Below the pieces are notes generated by a model that worked only from the letters and a program-made list of their open reading frames with translations, was not told the DNA's origin and searched no databases. A program made the position numbers and the translations under genes. From Pleurostoma richardsiae (taxonomy: Eukaryota; Ascomycota; Sordariomycetes; Calosphaeriales; Pleurostomataceae): a DNA stretch of 64,000 nt. Below are positions 51,975 to 63,990 of the stretch, piece by piece. Positions within the stretch are counted from its first letter, which is position 1, and each line of letters opens with the position of its first letter. The DNA is taken from the NCBI GenBank assembly GCA_030052745.1, contig JANBVO010000007.1, forward strand, positions 310,001 through 374,000. The letters are read 5' to 3'.

Positions 51975-53683
51975 CTAAAAGACACCCGTGCTCTGCGACC
52001 CGGCTCCGCTCAGCGGGCTTCTGCCCACTCCGCACCAGCAGCTCGTGTCTCCTTCCCTCTCCACCTGCACTGTGATGTCGATGCCCTTTTCCTTAAGGTA
52101 GTTGGAGACGCGTTCCCTCACGTCCTCCATGTCCGCCCCGCGCACCGCGACCACGTGCATGACGCCCAGCAGCCTATCCCCATCACCGCCTTCGTCCTCG
52201 TTGCGATCGTCCATCCAGAATTTCGGGACGGAGTAGCTAGCCACGCCCCGGAGGCTCGTGATGCCAGACAGCGTGTCTCGCAGGTTATACTCGATCTGGT
52301 CCGGGATCGTGAGGATGAGCCGCCGGGCGGACGACTTGACGAGAGGTACCGACGACAGGAGGATGAGGGTGGCGATCAGGAAAGACGCTAGTGGATCCCA
52401 TCCGGCCCATGGTATAAAGTGCGTCAGGACTGTCGAGACGATGACCGCGGCGCTTCCGAGCGTGTCAGCCAGGACGTGCAGATAGATGCCGTGCATATTC
52501 TCGTTATCGTGGTGGTGGTCATGGTGGGCATGGCCATGTCCATGTCCGTGGTCGTGGTCGTGGTCGTGGTCGTGACCATGGTCATGATCGTGGTGGTCAT
52601 GGTCGTGGTCATGGTCACACTTTTCGTGCGCATGCGAATGACCATGATCGGCGTGGCTGTGGCCGTGAGAATGGCCATGTGAGTGATCATGCCCATGGTG
52701 ATGATGGCCGAAGGCGGCCATGCCAACAAGATTGACGAGCAGGCCCATTGTGCTGACTACGAAGAGCTCCGCGAGCCGCCTAGTCTCTCTGCCCTCGACA
52801 ATCCTCTCGAAGGCCTCGAAAATGATCTCGACGCTTATTAGCCTGGAAGTATGTCAGCACCTATACTCTCTTAGTAGATTTAATTCGAAAACCAACATCA
52901 AAAAGATGCCATTGGCGAAACCGCTCAGCGTCTCGATCTTCCCAAAGCCGTATGGGAACCGAATGCTCGGCGGCCATTTGCTGGCAACCGCCGCAAACAA
53001 TCCGACCGCAAGCGCCACGCAGTCAAAGAACATGTGGATACTGTCGCTGAGCAAGCCCAGAGAGTCCGTCACATAGCCGTAGAATGCCTGAACGGCCATG
53101 AAGGAGAAGTTGAGGCTGTCAAAGTGTCAGCATTACTGTAGCCACGCCTGCAGCCACCAATTCAGAGGTAGAGCGCCACCTACCTCATAAAGTAAAATAT
53201 GCGCCTCGAGTCCTTCTCCGTCATGATTGTGTGCAGGAACGGCCATCTCGATGTGTAGGGCAAGAAGAAGCTGGTAAAAGCTGAGCGCTCGGCAGAGTGG
53301 TCGTGGGCCGGCTCATCGGAATCAGCCGGGGGAGGCTCGTATGTGCCTGCAAATGTAGGGTTCGTCGGCGTCACCAGCGGTTTCCCTCCCGCCGTCTCGA
53401 ATGTCTTCCAGCCCTGGCTCGCAGCCAGTGGAGGCGGTAAGCTCGGACGGGACTGCATTATGCTGTGGGTATTAGCCCGCTGGTGGGAACGGCCGGGGGT
53501 ATCGTTGCTATGCCCGTTCGTGTGAGAGTGGTCGTGGTGGTGGCCGTCGCCATTCAGTGCCGACTCGGGGCGCAAGGACCTGTTGAAGGCGCTGAGAGAT
53601 GGTGGAGAGCGCGAGTGCGAGTGGCTCGAGCTGTTGTGGGAAGGCGGGATGACGGCTGTTGGCAAGGTGTACGAAGATGCCAT
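51975..53683 (-). CDS. Cation diffusion facilitator zinc transporter, Msc2/ZnT5-7-like
   Basis: Three exons on the minus strand: 53683-53184, 53115-52897 and 52842-51975; introns 68 and 54 bp (the second donor is GTTGGT); 528 residues. The hydrophilic N-terminus is Ser/His-rich. The CDF core begins RIFYFMSLNFSFMAVQAFYG; the first metal-site helix is SLGLLSDSIHMFFDCVALAV and the second is HVLADTLGSAAVIVST. Between them lies a His/Asp loop of about 65 residues (many HD, HGH units). The cytosolic C-terminal domain follows. Msc2-type transporters load zinc into the ER and secretory route. Homologues begin near MASSYTLP, so I use 53683; the frame stays open to an ATG at 53953, so a longer N-terminus is possible. 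Confidence 0.9.
52508..52716 (-). repeat. Imperfect CATGAC/CACGAC repeat encoding the His/Asp loop
   Basis: On the plus strand the run reads as GTCATG/GTCGTG-type hexamers and codes for HD, HGH and HDH units of the transporter's cytosolic loop. Confidence 0.85.
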
Positions 53684-55859
53684 GCTGCTCGCATCAGGTG
53701 TCGATGACAGGTAGCCGGCGGGCGGTCTTGTCGGATGAGGAACACTGTGCCTAACGAAGAATGACGCGCCTGCCTGGACCGTGTCTGCGGCGCCAAAGCT
53801 GCGATGAGACTCGACGTCTTCTCTTTCTTGGTACTTCAGCGTCTGCTCGACTCTTGTTGCGACCCCGGGCCAGTCCTCTCCTCGCCCCGACTGCTCAGAC
53901 TGTGAGGAGGGCGAAAGGATCTCCAATTGGCAGTCGCGCCTTCCAGCCGGCAAGGTGGTCTGGTAGTCTGGAAGATCGTGCTGGCGGCTGTTCCTTGGAG
54001 CTCTTGCGCAGATGCAGGCGAACAGCTAGAGGAGGCGCTGCTTGCAGCTTTGGCTGGGACGCGGTTTCCGGCGTAATAAAACGATCATAAAACGCTCATG
54101 AACCGGGTTTCTCGAGCTCGAAAAAGCAGTGGCCTCGCGGCCCACCAGACCGGCTATCGCAGAGACCCCGCGGAGGCGACCAGGCCAGCGTCGGCCGGGC
54201 CCACGTTGTCTCAGACCGGTCTCTCCGTCGAACAAGCTAGAGCCTGCCACTGACGATGGCTCGTTGTCTGCGCACCTGGCTGGCTGAGCTCGAAGAGCCA
54301 AGCGAAATTGAAGCAATTGACGAGAGGGTGAAGCTATGGAGGCGGAAGGCGGTGACGAGGTTTGACGGTGGGAAGGTCGCCGCTTGTCGGCGGCGCGGGA
54401 TGCGGTTGACCTGCGTCTGTGTGTCCTTTTGTTGTTTGTCCTTCCTTTACCGTGAAAGAGTGAGGTACCCCTGAATGTGGGGGCAGAGGCCCACGCAGAA
54501 GCAGCACGTTGCTGTGCATCACCGGCTCTGATTGGCGCCTTCCCACTATCGCATCTTGCTGATCGGCACCGCTGCATGCAGCCAGCTCCGCTAGAGCAGG
54601 TACCCTGGACAGATAATCTCTGCTAGAGCGTACACACAATTTGTGCTGGGCCACTAACAGACACCAGTATGACGCGCACTCACTCACTCCTCTACAGCCA
54701 AGCAGTATTCTGTGCTTCAAGCCTTTTTTATATAATAATAGTATCTGCCGCTGTGGATTTCTGCTTCTGAAGTACTGTACAAGGATATCAAGCACCTCCA
54801 AGCAAGATATCCTGCCTATCATAACCAAGGCAATCAGTCCTTCAGTCTGATGATGTCGTCTTGCCTCGGCGGGATCTATCCACCTAGGCCGTTGACGCTT
54901 GAAAACACCATGCCCTTCAGCCCGAGTTCGGCATATGCCAACATACCCTTGAGTCCCGAGTCCCGATGGATGAACTTCTAACACAGGAATCCCTCGATGT
55001 GGACATCTCGGGTACCGTCTCCGCTGCAAGTAAATGAGGCCCTCATACACAGAATCTCAAGCGTGGTCGCCAGGCAAAACATGAGTACCAGTGACTGATC
55101 GTGAGCGAGAGTGGCCCGGATAGAACAGTGACCGTAAGGACGTTGGCATCGCAACATTCCCTCGGCGTATGACTTCAGTTCGTATTGGTTCTGGATGTGA
55201 CCTTCCCCATTTACGAAGAAAAGCATGTCTCCAGGAAGGCAATGAGACGAACGAACTTGACAACCGGAATGTAACGATGCTGGAGCACGATGAGTGAAGG
55301 ACACAGAAACACGAAGCGATACCTTCATGAGGACCGCCGGGAAGCAGCAGGCCTTCTCGGAGTATATTCATATTGGGCCGCAACGGTATATAACTGGCTT
55401 CCGGACAGGACCAGGTGTGATGAAGGCGCTGGCTGTTCGATGGGTTTTATTGTGCGAGAAGCTGTGAGCTCAAAACACCCCGTGTTCATACGGGACGGCA
55501 CTGCTTTAGCAGTAACTAAGTCGTGCGTCGGAAATAGAGAGCGACAGACAGAATTAGTCTGCCAAGTTACCTAACCTTAAAGAGGAGGTAAAATAAAGGC
55601 AGATATCACGTAGAAACGGAGCTTTATAATCATGAGGCAGCTGCCTATTAGGTATGGTAGGAATGATTTCGTGCATCCGGACAGTCCGGTGAGGTTGAGT
55701 ACCTACACAGTATCCCATTTTTATCCACACCGGGGTACCTGCTCGTCAACACCACGTCAGGCAGATCCTCACCCACCTCTCTTTGTGTCCGCGACAGCCA
55801 CTGCTGCGGATGGACTTTCTCATACAAACAACAAAACCCACGACTCGACGCACATCAAG
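53684..55859. other. Long divergent intergenic region, no convincing gene
   Basis: 2176 bp between the zinc transporter (-) and ALG1 (+). Frames such as 54334-55050 (238 codons, minus) are rich in Arg and Pro without motifs and are not called. A short AT tract (TTTTTTATATAATAATA) lies near 54724-54740. A gene with small exons could be missed here. Confidence 0.4.
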
Positions 55860-57296
55860 ATGATTATCCCGGTGGTCATTTTTCTGTGCGTCGCAGCAGG
55901 ACTGTGCCTGCTGCTCCTGCCGTCGCGTTATTCAGGTTCATCCAGGCCTTCAGTGCAGGTCTTGGTCATCGGCGATATTGGCCGCAGCCCTCGCATGCAG
56001 TACCACGCCCTCAGCATCGCCAAGCACGGAGGAAGAGTTGACATCATCGGATACAACGGTACTTACTCACAAAGCACTCTTCTTCCATGTAATGACATTG
56101 AAAACCCATGCTAATGCCTGTGGTCAGAGACACCACCTCACCCAAGCCTGCTAGAGTACCCCAACGTCAGGATCTACCCCCTGGACGCCCTCCCGAGCAT
56201 CCTGCGCTCCAAGTCCCTCCCGTTCCTCTTCGCGGGCCCCTTCAAGGTCATCTGGCAGGTCATCACCCTCATCCAGGTCCTCGGCTACGAGGCCCCGCCG
56301 GCGCAGTGGCTCCTCGTGCAGAACCCGCCCACCATCCCCACGCTGGGCGTCGCCGCCGTCATGTGCGCCCTGCGCGGCACCCGCCTCGTCATCGACTGGC
56401 ACAACTACGGCTGGACCATCCTCGCCGGCACCCGCGGCGCGTCCCACCCCTTCGTGCGCGTCGCCAAGGCCTACGAGTGCTTCTTCGGCCGCATGGCGCC
56501 CGCCGCCAACCTGACCGTGACCCACGCCATGGCCCGCGAGCTGATGCGGAAGCCCTACAAGATCATGACGCCCATCTTCACCATGCACGACCGCCCAGCA
56601 GCGATATTCCGCCCCGTTGAGTCCGCCGAGAAGAGGAGAGCCTTCCTCGCCGCGCTGGGGGAGACGCAGGACTTCGCGGACGCCATCGTCGAGGGGCGCG
56701 TGCGCCTGTTAGTCAGCAGCACGTCATGGACGCCCGACGAGGACTTCTCCCTCCTGCTCGACGCCCTCGTCCAGTACGCAGGCGGCGCGGAGGACGACGA
56801 CGACGAGCAGCAACAGTCGACGACGACGCCCGTGCTGGCCATTATCACGGGCCGCGGACCACAGCGCGCGGCGTACGAGGCCGAGATTACGGCGCTGACG
56901 GAGCAGGGCCGGCTGCCCGGCGTGACCATCAAGACGGCGTTCCTCTCCTTCGAGGACTACGCGCGACTGCTCGGCTGCGCGGACCTGGGCGTGTGCCTGC
57001 ACAAGTCCAGCTCCGGCGTCGACCTGCCCATGAAGGTGGTGGACATGTTCGGCGCGGGCCTGCCGGTGGTGGCGTACTCCGGGTACGAGAGCTTCGCGGA
57101 GCTGGTGCGGGAGGGCCAGAACGGGTGCGGCTTCGAGACCGCGGGCGAGCTGGCGGCGAGCCTGAAGCGGCTGCTGGCGCCGGAGGGGCAGAGGGAGCTG
57201 GAGAAACTGAGGGCGGGCGCCGTGAAGGAGGGGAGCCTGCGCTGGGACGAGGAGTGGGACCGTGTGGTTGCGCCGCTGCTTGGCTTCAAGAGCTGA
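55860..57296 (+). CDS. ALG1: Chitobiosyldiphosphodolichol beta-mannosyltransferase (GT33)
   Basis: Two exons, 55860-56058 and 56128-57296 (intron 69 bp), 455 residues, matching the usual length. The N-terminal membrane anchor is IIPVVIFLCVAAGLCLLLL, followed by VLVIGDIGRSPRMQYHA and, after the intron, EYPNVRIYPLDALP. Catalytic-fold signatures include LVQNPPTIPTLGVA, LVIDWHNYGWTILA, LLVSSTSWTPDEDFSLLLDAL and LHKSSSGVDLPMKVVDMFG with VVAYSGYESFAELV. The enzyme adds the first mannose to the dolichol-linked chitobiose on the cytosolic ER face in N-glycan assembly. A small acidic/Gln insert (EDDDDEQQQ) lies near residue 285. Confidence 0.96.
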
Positions 57297-57702
57297 GTTG
57301 TACTATGCTATGGCTGGGAAGGCGCCGGGATGACTTTCAGATCAGTGAACTGTTCTTTTAGGATGTCGAGATACCCTTGCTTTGAAAATTCGTCTTCAGG
57401 TATTCAGCAGAGAGGCTATGCACATGCATGGAATTCAGTTTGTCCTTCTGCCCAACGCCCCACGCCTTAAAATGCATCCAGAGGGTCGATGTCATCGTTA
57501 TCCTAGCATCGCCGGGCCATAAAGAGGTGGTAAGCGATGTCACCATCCTGACTATGGCCACCCGCAGGTGAACCGCCCGACGTGCTGCTTCAGTATCACA
57601 ATGTCCCCGTCTCCGCCATCATGGAACCTCCCAAGGAGCTCAGACCGGCTCCGTGATGGCACACCGCATCACACCACCCCCAACACACACACCCTCCACC
57701 TC
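57297..57702. other. Convergent 3' flanks, no gene seen
   Basis: 406 bp between ALG1 (+) and the E2 gene (-); nothing recognised. Confidence 0.5.
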
Positions 57703-58342
57703 TCAGTCCTCGCCGAGGCTCTCCCTCACGCACTTCCTGCACCGCCTCCGGAAGTCCTTGCTGGTGCCCTCGCGCTCCTCGCGCAGCAGGCGCGCGGCCT
57801 CGACGTTGGCGGGGCTCTCGTCGTTGGGGGCGTGCAGCAGGGAGACGACGCTGAGCAGGATGGTCTCGGGGGTCTGGACGGGGCTCCAGCGCTCGGCGGC
57901 GGACTCGTAGCCGTAGCGGTCCTCCTCGGGCGGGTGCAGGATGGAGATGCACAGCAGGCCGTTGGGGTAGACGTTCGGGTGGAAGGGCACGCCGGGCGGC
58001 TGGAAGGTGAGGGAGGGCGGCATCAGGGGGTAGGTCGGGGGGAAGACGAGGCGGGCGCGGAAGTTGCCTCCTGAGGAGAGGTTAGCTTGAGGGGACAGGA
58101 TCTGTGGTGTGTAGAGGGGCATAGGTAGGCGGGGAGAGAGGACGGAGAGAAGGTGAGGGCGTACCGCCGTAGTATTTGCAGTCATCGTCGATCATCAGCA
58201 TGACCTCCCACTCGAAGATGTTGTTGTCGTTGACCAGGCCGACCGATATGCCGGGGATGTCTTTGCCTGTCTGCATCTCCTTGAGCTGCCGCCGGAGCAG
58301 CGCGCCCGCCGCGGCGGAACCCGCGCTTGACGAGCCGGACAT
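57703..58342 (-). CDS. Ubiquitin-conjugating enzyme E2, UBC7/UBE2G type
   Basis: Two exons on the minus strand, 58342-58165 and 58070-57703 (intron 94 bp), 181 residues. The active-site Cys100 sits in FHPNVYPNGLLCISILHPP with the HPN motif. It is followed by the acidic/aromatic loop EEDRYGYESAAERWSP, the 13-residue insertion typical of UBC7, UBE2G and CDC34-type E2s. VQTPETILLSVVSLL completes the fold. UBC7-type enzymes act in ER-associated degradation. The first exon carries a Ser/Ala-rich start and ALLRRQLKEMQ. The intron lies in YYGG-GNFRARL, a common position. Confidence 0.94.
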
Positions 58343-59617
58343 GCTGATGTAGAGAGTGACAGAGAAGAAGAGGGGAGATCGGAACAAGCAGTGAAAACAC
58401 GCAAAGAGCCACCGGTGTACGGGCCCTGCTCTCCCCGTGGAAAATGCGACACGCGATTGTTAAGCGGTGTGTGATGCTTCTCCTAAAGTGTCGATCAGTA
58501 GGGAGGTATGGAGGGGCTTTCCCGATGGCGTGGGATAAGGTTGGCAGCAAAAGTTACGCGCTAGGGAGAGTGGCGGGGTTCCTTGGGAGTTCGGCGCGCT
58601 CACGAGCCCCTGGCAGACAATGATGTCAGCTGCACAGACAGCATTTACCTTAAAGGTCTGACGGACGAAGAGTACCTACTGAGTTTCTTATTTCTTAAGT
58701 TAGTGGAACGAGGCCTTGCCTTGAAAGGTTTTCGATCACGAGAATGTCAGACACAGAGAGACAGGTAGAGATACAATCCGAGGAGAGAACCGCGGCTCCT
58801 TTTAACACAAGACGAGCGATGATCTCCCGCGATTCGCTGCAGGGACCAGGATTGCGGAGAGAAGATGTGGGGTGTTGCTGAGGCACCTCCATCACCTTAC
58901 ACTGCAGCACGCGACCTTTCGTCCTCGTCAGAGTTCGAGACAGTTATAAAGGTTTGAAGCCTATCTAGCACGACAGACTAAAGGCCAGCAAAGTCTGCCG
59001 ATAGAAGAGCGAGGTTCTCGTACTGAAGGACAGGATATTGACTTGATCAGGATAATTCATATATCCTCTATATCTATATCTGTCTGGATTTGTTCACGGG
59101 CTGAGTTGTCCATGTAGTAGATACCTACATACGATATCAGATCTGACATATTCTCCAGAAGAACGTTCTCGTAGAAAACGCGAGTTGGCTACCGTAGGCG
59201 TCGTCCATAAACCTGTGACCTCGATGTCGCCATTGATGAGCCTCTTTCTCTAATGGAAGTCGATAGGCATGGTTTGGGGGCCGACCAGACGTCCTCTCGG
59301 TATGCAGAACGAGAGCACAAACTCAGCCATCACCGTCGATGAACAGGCAGTTTCTCCCGTCCCGCAGCTGTCCGCAAGACAGAGCTCCTGTCCCTCTGAG
59401 CGATTCAGTCGGACACAGAACCAACCATGAGTGGCTACGCAGACAGGTACCCCGAACTGCGCTGGAAGACTGGTCCCTGATTCCGGGCTGCTTCCGCAAG
59501 TCGGTTTTTCCAACGTCAGGAGCAGGCACCCTTGGCACCCTTGTTGCTCACAATGTCTTGCGCGTCCACGGCATGCTGTAGCGCTCAACAGAGTGCCTTC
59601 ACCAAATCAGGGACAGC
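58343..59617. other. Intergenic region, E2 promoter and SNU23 3' flank
   Basis: 1275 bp. Short frames (up to 112 codons, 59250-59588 minus) show no motif. Nothing specific recognised. Confidence 0.5.
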
Positions 59618-60389
59618 TCATCGCTTCTTTCCTCCGAATCCCGTGAAGCCCATGGCCGCCATCATATCGTCCTCATCGTGCTCACCCTCGATCCGCACGT
59701 CGTCGCCATACTCGGTCTTGACCTTGAGCGCCGCCTCCTTCTCCCGCCTCCGTCTCTCCTCGAGCTCCCTGCGCTTCCGCCTCCGCTCCTCGCGCTCCTT
59801 GTCCTCTTCTTGCTTCCGGACTTCGAGTCGTTCCTGGAGACTCGTCACTTTCTCCCTCTCCTGTTCCTGCAGCCGCTCCCACACCTCGTCAATCCGTGCC
59901 CGGACCTCCTCTGCCGTAGCCCGCTTCACCTCGCCCGTCTGGCCGATGTTGCGCAGATGCTGCATCGTATTCAAGTGCTCTAACCAGCTGAGGTTGTCTC
60001 GGAATGTCAGGTCGCATGCCTCGCAGTAGACTATCATCCATGGTCAGCACGATAAGTCTTCATAATCCGGGTATCTCGACGTTCGACTCACAGCCCGCGC
60101 TCCGTCCTCTCTTCCCCACGCCGGCACCCGCCGGCACCAGCTGAATCTTCCCTACACTGCTACTGACATCCAGTGCGGCGGCTCTCGCACTGGTGAGGCT
60201 CTCGCTGCCGTCCAGAGGCTTGTAGTATTTCTTGCCGGCCATCTTGGCCTCGTACCGGGCCTTGCGCTCTTCGCGCTCCGCGGCCTCGCGCTCCTTGGCT
60301 TTGGCGGCATATTCTTCGGTGTCGTACTTCTTCCGGAACGAGGTGTCGTCTGCTGGCGCGCCGTAGGCGCCGCCATTTTTGCTCGACAT
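59618..60389 (-). CDS. SNU23: U4/U6.U5 tri-snRNP component SNU23 (ZMAT2-like)
   Basis: Two exons on the minus strand, 60389-60092 and 60030-59618 (intron 61 bp), 236 residues. The N-terminal half has DDTSFRKKYDTEEYAAKAKE followed by a charged helix and KKYYKPLDGSESLT. Across the intron comes the matrin-type C2H2 zinc finger YCEACDLTFRDNLSWLEHLN with TMQH (C-X2-C-X12-H-X5-H). A long charged coiled coil (REERRRKRRELEERRRREKE) and a short MMAAMGFTGFGGKKR tail complete the family pattern. It acts in the spliceosomal B complex. Divergent from DPH5 with only 245 bp between starts. Confidence 0.93.
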
Positions 60390-60634
60390 CGTGGCGGTTG
60401 ATATGTTGATGGGTTTGAAGCTCGCAAGTTTGGAAGATGACCGGAATGCAAGCAGGGATCGGGCTTTTCATGCCCCTTGGCGCCGATGGTGCAGGCGGCG
60501 GGACCCACTGGCCCCACCACTCCACTTCGGTCCCCCGCGATCTGATAGCGGCTGCCGAGAAACGAGAAACGCTGAACGCCAGAAATTTTTGGCTCGTGAG
60601 ACCTTGGATTTGCGACAAGCCCATTGCACCCAAG
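60390..60634. promoter_or_regulatory. Short divergent promoter shared by SNU23 and DPH5
   Basis: 245 bp between outward-facing start codons; both are conserved housekeeping genes, so a bidirectional promoter is likely. Confidence 0.5.
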
Positions 60635-61587
60635 ATGCTGTACTTAGTTGGTCTCGGCTTGTCCGACGAGACGGACATCACCGTAAAGGGCCTCGAGATT
60701 GTCAAGAAGGCCTCTCGGGTCTACCTGGAGGCCTACACCAGCATCCTGCTCGTCGACCAGACCGTCCTCGTGCGTGTTGCCCCTCCCCCGCCAATGACTA
60801 ACATCCTGCCTCTCCCAACTCCCCAAAGTGGAAGAGCTAACAGCTAATTGAACAGTAGGAGACCTACTATGGACGCCCCGTAGTTGTTGCCGACCGCGAG
60901 ATGGTCGAGTCCAACAGCGACGAGATCCTCCGCGGCGCGCAGACCGAGGACGTCGCCTTCCTCGTGGTGGGCGACCCCTTCGGCGCAACGACGCACACCG
61001 ACCTCGTCCTGCGCGCACGCGAGCTCCGCATCCCCGTCCGCACCGTGCCCAATGCTTCCATCATGAGCGGCATCGGCGCCGCGGGCCTGCAGCTGTACAA
61101 CTTCGGGCAGACGGTCAGCATGGTCTTCTTCACCGAGACGTGGCGGCCGAGCTCCTTCTATGACCGCGTGCGGGAGAACCGGGCCGTCGGCCTGCACACG
61201 CTGGTGCTGCTGGACATCAAGGTCAAGGAGCAGAGCCTGGAGAACATGGCGCGGGGCCGGCGGGTCTACGAGCCGCCGCGGTACATGACGGTGGGCCAGT
61301 GCGCGAGCCAGATGCTGGAGGTCGAGGAGGAGAGGAAGGAGGGCGTGTACGGCCCCGACAGCCTCGCCATCGGCGCTGCGCGGGTGGGCGGCAAGACGGA
61401 GAAGTTCGTCGCCGGTACGCTGGCGGAGCTGTGCGAGGCGGACGACGAGCTGGGCCCGCCGCTGCACAGCCTCGTGCTCTTGGGGAGCAGGACGCACGAG
61501 CTGGAGCATGACTACGTGAGGGAGTTCGCCGTTAACAAGGAGACGTGGGACCGGATATGGAAGGCAGACTACCAGGGGAAGCAATAA
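60635..61587 (+). CDS. DPH5: Diphthine methyl ester synthase
   Basis: Two exons, 60635-60769 and 60859-61587 (intron 89 bp, acceptor CAGTAG), 287 residues. The tetrapyrrole-methylase fold starts [19 protein letters not shown]. Signatures are [12 protein letters not shown], then after the intron [36 protein letters not shown] and [20 protein letters not shown]. The enzyme uses S-adenosylmethionine to methylate the modified histidine of elongation factor 2 during diphthamide synthesis in the cytosol. Length and motifs are normal. Confidence 0.96.
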
Positions 61588-61734
61588 GAACGAGCGTGTT
61601 GGTAAAGGTCACTTTTGATTTCCCACTTGATGTTCGCTTCTGGGTGCGTTCCCTCATCCTACACCTCGACAAGATGAGGACTCACTCGCACTCGCCTATG
61701 CCACAGACAGCCTGATGGATCGCAGCCCCCAATT

Positions 61735-62429
61735 TTAGACTGCAACATTCCGCCACTGTTTGACCTCATTCTCGTTGACCTCCCGCAACTTGTTCACCTG
61801 CGCCGGCTTGCCGCTGACGACACCCTGTGCGACATCTGTCAACCTCGACACCACGTTCTTGTTAGCTATGGCGTATGTCGCCGACGCCGTCTTCACACGA
61901 ATGACACCGATGCGAGGGTCCTCCGGGCCGCCGTCGTGTTTGCCGTCGCCCAGGTCGCCGAGCCAGGCCTTGAGCTGGGAGCTGTAGTGCTTCTTGACCA
62001 GGGAACGGTCGGTGACGATCTCGGCGGTGCCGGCGATGGAGGCCCAGTCGCCCGAGCTGTTGAGGAAGGATATGTTGACGTGCGGGTCGGCCTCGAGCTC
62101 ATCAGTCTTGTGGGACTCCGTGTTGGTGTGGAAGAGGAGGTCGATGCCGCCGCTCTCCTGTTGTCACTGTTAGCACGCTGCATCCTACGACCATTGCATG
62201 TTTCTGCCCATGTCGTTAGGGTGTGAAGTACCTTCGCCGCCACGGCCATGCACCTGGAGACGAGCTTGCCAGACTTGGAGTCGCGGGTGGTCATCATGCC
62301 GAACTTGCAGGCGGAGACGAACTCGCTGAGGTCCTCGACCTTCTGCTTCAGGGAGACGTTGGTGTCGGCATTGGCGGACTTGTAAGGGTCCGCGGTCTTG
62401 GAGCCGGTGTCGGTGTTGGAGAAAGACAT
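61735..62429 (-). CDS. BLI-3-like FMN-binding split-barrel protein (pyridoxamine 5'-phosphate oxidase-like)
   Basis: Two exons on the minus strand, 62429-62232 and 62157-61735 (intron 74 bp), 206 residues. The start MSFSNTDTGSKTADPYK is typical of Neurospora blue-light-inducible BLI-3 proteins. CKFGMMTTRD and LVSRCMAVAAK precede the intron, and IDLLFHTNTESHKTDELEAD and ISFLNSSGDWASIAGTAEIV follow, giving the split-barrel general-stress-protein fold. The C-terminus is VNENEVKQWRNVAV. In Neurospora the relative is induced by light; here that is inference. Flavin and substrate are not shown by sequence alone. Confidence 0.92.
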
Positions 62430-63028
62430 GGCGGGTTGTACGGTGATGTTGTCTGCGATATACAAGCTTGAGTAATTAGACTGCCTTGGCTTCTCGAAGC
62501 AGGAACAGGTCTTGTTCTTCGTATATTTATTGATGATGATCTAAACCGTGCTACCTGCATACCGAGCTTTCTTTTATTGTCCTGTCTGCCGAGTTACGTT
62601 TGATTTCATCATCGAGGGCTGGGCCATTATCATGACGTCAAGGGGCTGCATTTAGGGGTCGATGCCAACGACGAGTCTACTTCCACAGCATCGATAATCA
62701 CTGTAGCTTAATTCCACTCCCCCTTCAAGCAATTCAGTAATAAACCTTTGCTAATGTGGACGAAGGTAGGGCAAAGGCTTCGCGTATTATAGCTGTCAAG
62801 CTTCCTTAGGTACCTTGGTAGGTAATCACCAGGTACTGAACATACTGAATGTGCCTGTCCATACAAATGCGGCGTGCCTAAGGGTGAAGCGAATGTACCT
62901 ACACGCGTTACTATGTTGTCCTGGGCCCTGTTATGCTTACATATTAATTAGGCAAGAACTCTCTTATTTATTGTTTTCTTTCTATTATTCGTAGATGGAG
63001 TTACTCGGAAGGTAAGGCACTGTAGCCT

Positions 63029-63048
63029 GTACCTACCTAGGTAGGTAC
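63029..63048. repeat. 20-bp perfect palindrome of ACCT/AGGT units
   Basis: The sequence GTACCTACCTAGGTAGGTAC equals its reverse complement. The core recurs at 63404-63421. Confidence 0.85.
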
Positions 63049-63403
63049 TCGGGTACCTAGCTTTATCTCCACCACACGACGGCCTCAAGTCGTAGCTAAG
63101 GTGCTTTAAGTAGGCTCCTTCCGTATTATTCAATAACAACTGCCATATAGGTACTGGTACCAGTCTATAGGACTATGTCTTTGAAAATGCCTTTAATTCT
63201 TTTGATTATAGGTATAAGTAGCCCTGTACTTTTCTGATCGCGAACAACAGGTACTTACGTGCCTCTAGCCTTTGACGACGAAAGGGAAGGAGCGACCTAC
63301 TCGGGTAAGAAGCTCCTGCCTCACGACGAGCTCTGGAGGATCAGCCTAAGCTCAGCTATTCTTCACCTCCAGATGACAGCCACGGTACGTACTCAAGGTG
63401 AGG

Positions 63404-63421
63404 TACCTACCTAGGTAGGTA
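63404..63421. repeat. Second copy of the ACCT/AGGT palindrome (18 bp)
   Basis: TACCTACCTAGGTAGGTA, identical core to the copy at 63029-63048, about 375 bp away. Confidence 0.85.
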
Positions 63422-63990
63422 GGCACCTTACCGAAGCGGGACAGCTCGACGTACCTCACCTCAACAGCCTCCCGTCACGTCCTCCCCTGTCCTCACCAGT
63501 CTTCACTACCTTCTCTCCTTCTTTCCGTCGCCGATCTTCAGCTTCTCTTGCACATCTGTCCGCATTCGTGAACACCTCACGCGCTGTTATTTGTGAGTAA
63601 ACACCATCTCACAGTCCAGCGCGTCCAGGAGATCAATCGTTGGCCCGAGGCGTGTCTTCCTCCAGTCTTCCCCCCTTCGTTCACTCACTCGGCTTCCATC
63701 CTTCATAAATAATCCGCGTCTTTCAAGCCGCCGTTATCCACGCAGTTAGTCTACAACGATCATCTCGAGACAATCGAGAACTTGGTGTGGTAATACTAGT
63801 GTCGGCAGCAACACCTGGAGCACCATTAGCGAAGTTCACCCACGGTGGTCAAGACTTCACCTGGTCTCGCCCTGTCCACACCTGAACGACTCTTGTCATC
63901 AGTAACTTCAAGTCCAACATCGTGGTATCACCTGCTTCTCCGGTCATCCTTCATTCGACCAATCTTCTGGTCCCAACTCTTATCGCCAAG

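Larger units (their letters stand above)
62430..63990. other. Long intergenic region with palindromic ACCT/AGGT repeats
   Basis: 1561 bp: promoter of the BLI-3-like gene on the left and pyrimidine-rich sequence on the right that looks like the promoter or 5' leader of a gene starting near 63991. Scattered ACCTAGG/TAGGTAC units occur from about 62800 to 63430. No credible coding frame is seen. Confidence 0.5.

Noticed and set aside
54334-55050. 238-codon minus-strand frame in the transporter/ALG1 intergenic region
   Set aside because: Low-complexity, Arg/Pro/Gly-rich, no motif; likely a chance frame in GC-rich DNA.
62800-63430. Telomere-like repeats
   Set aside because: Units are ACCT/TAGG based, not TTAGGG arrays, and lie in an internal promoter region.
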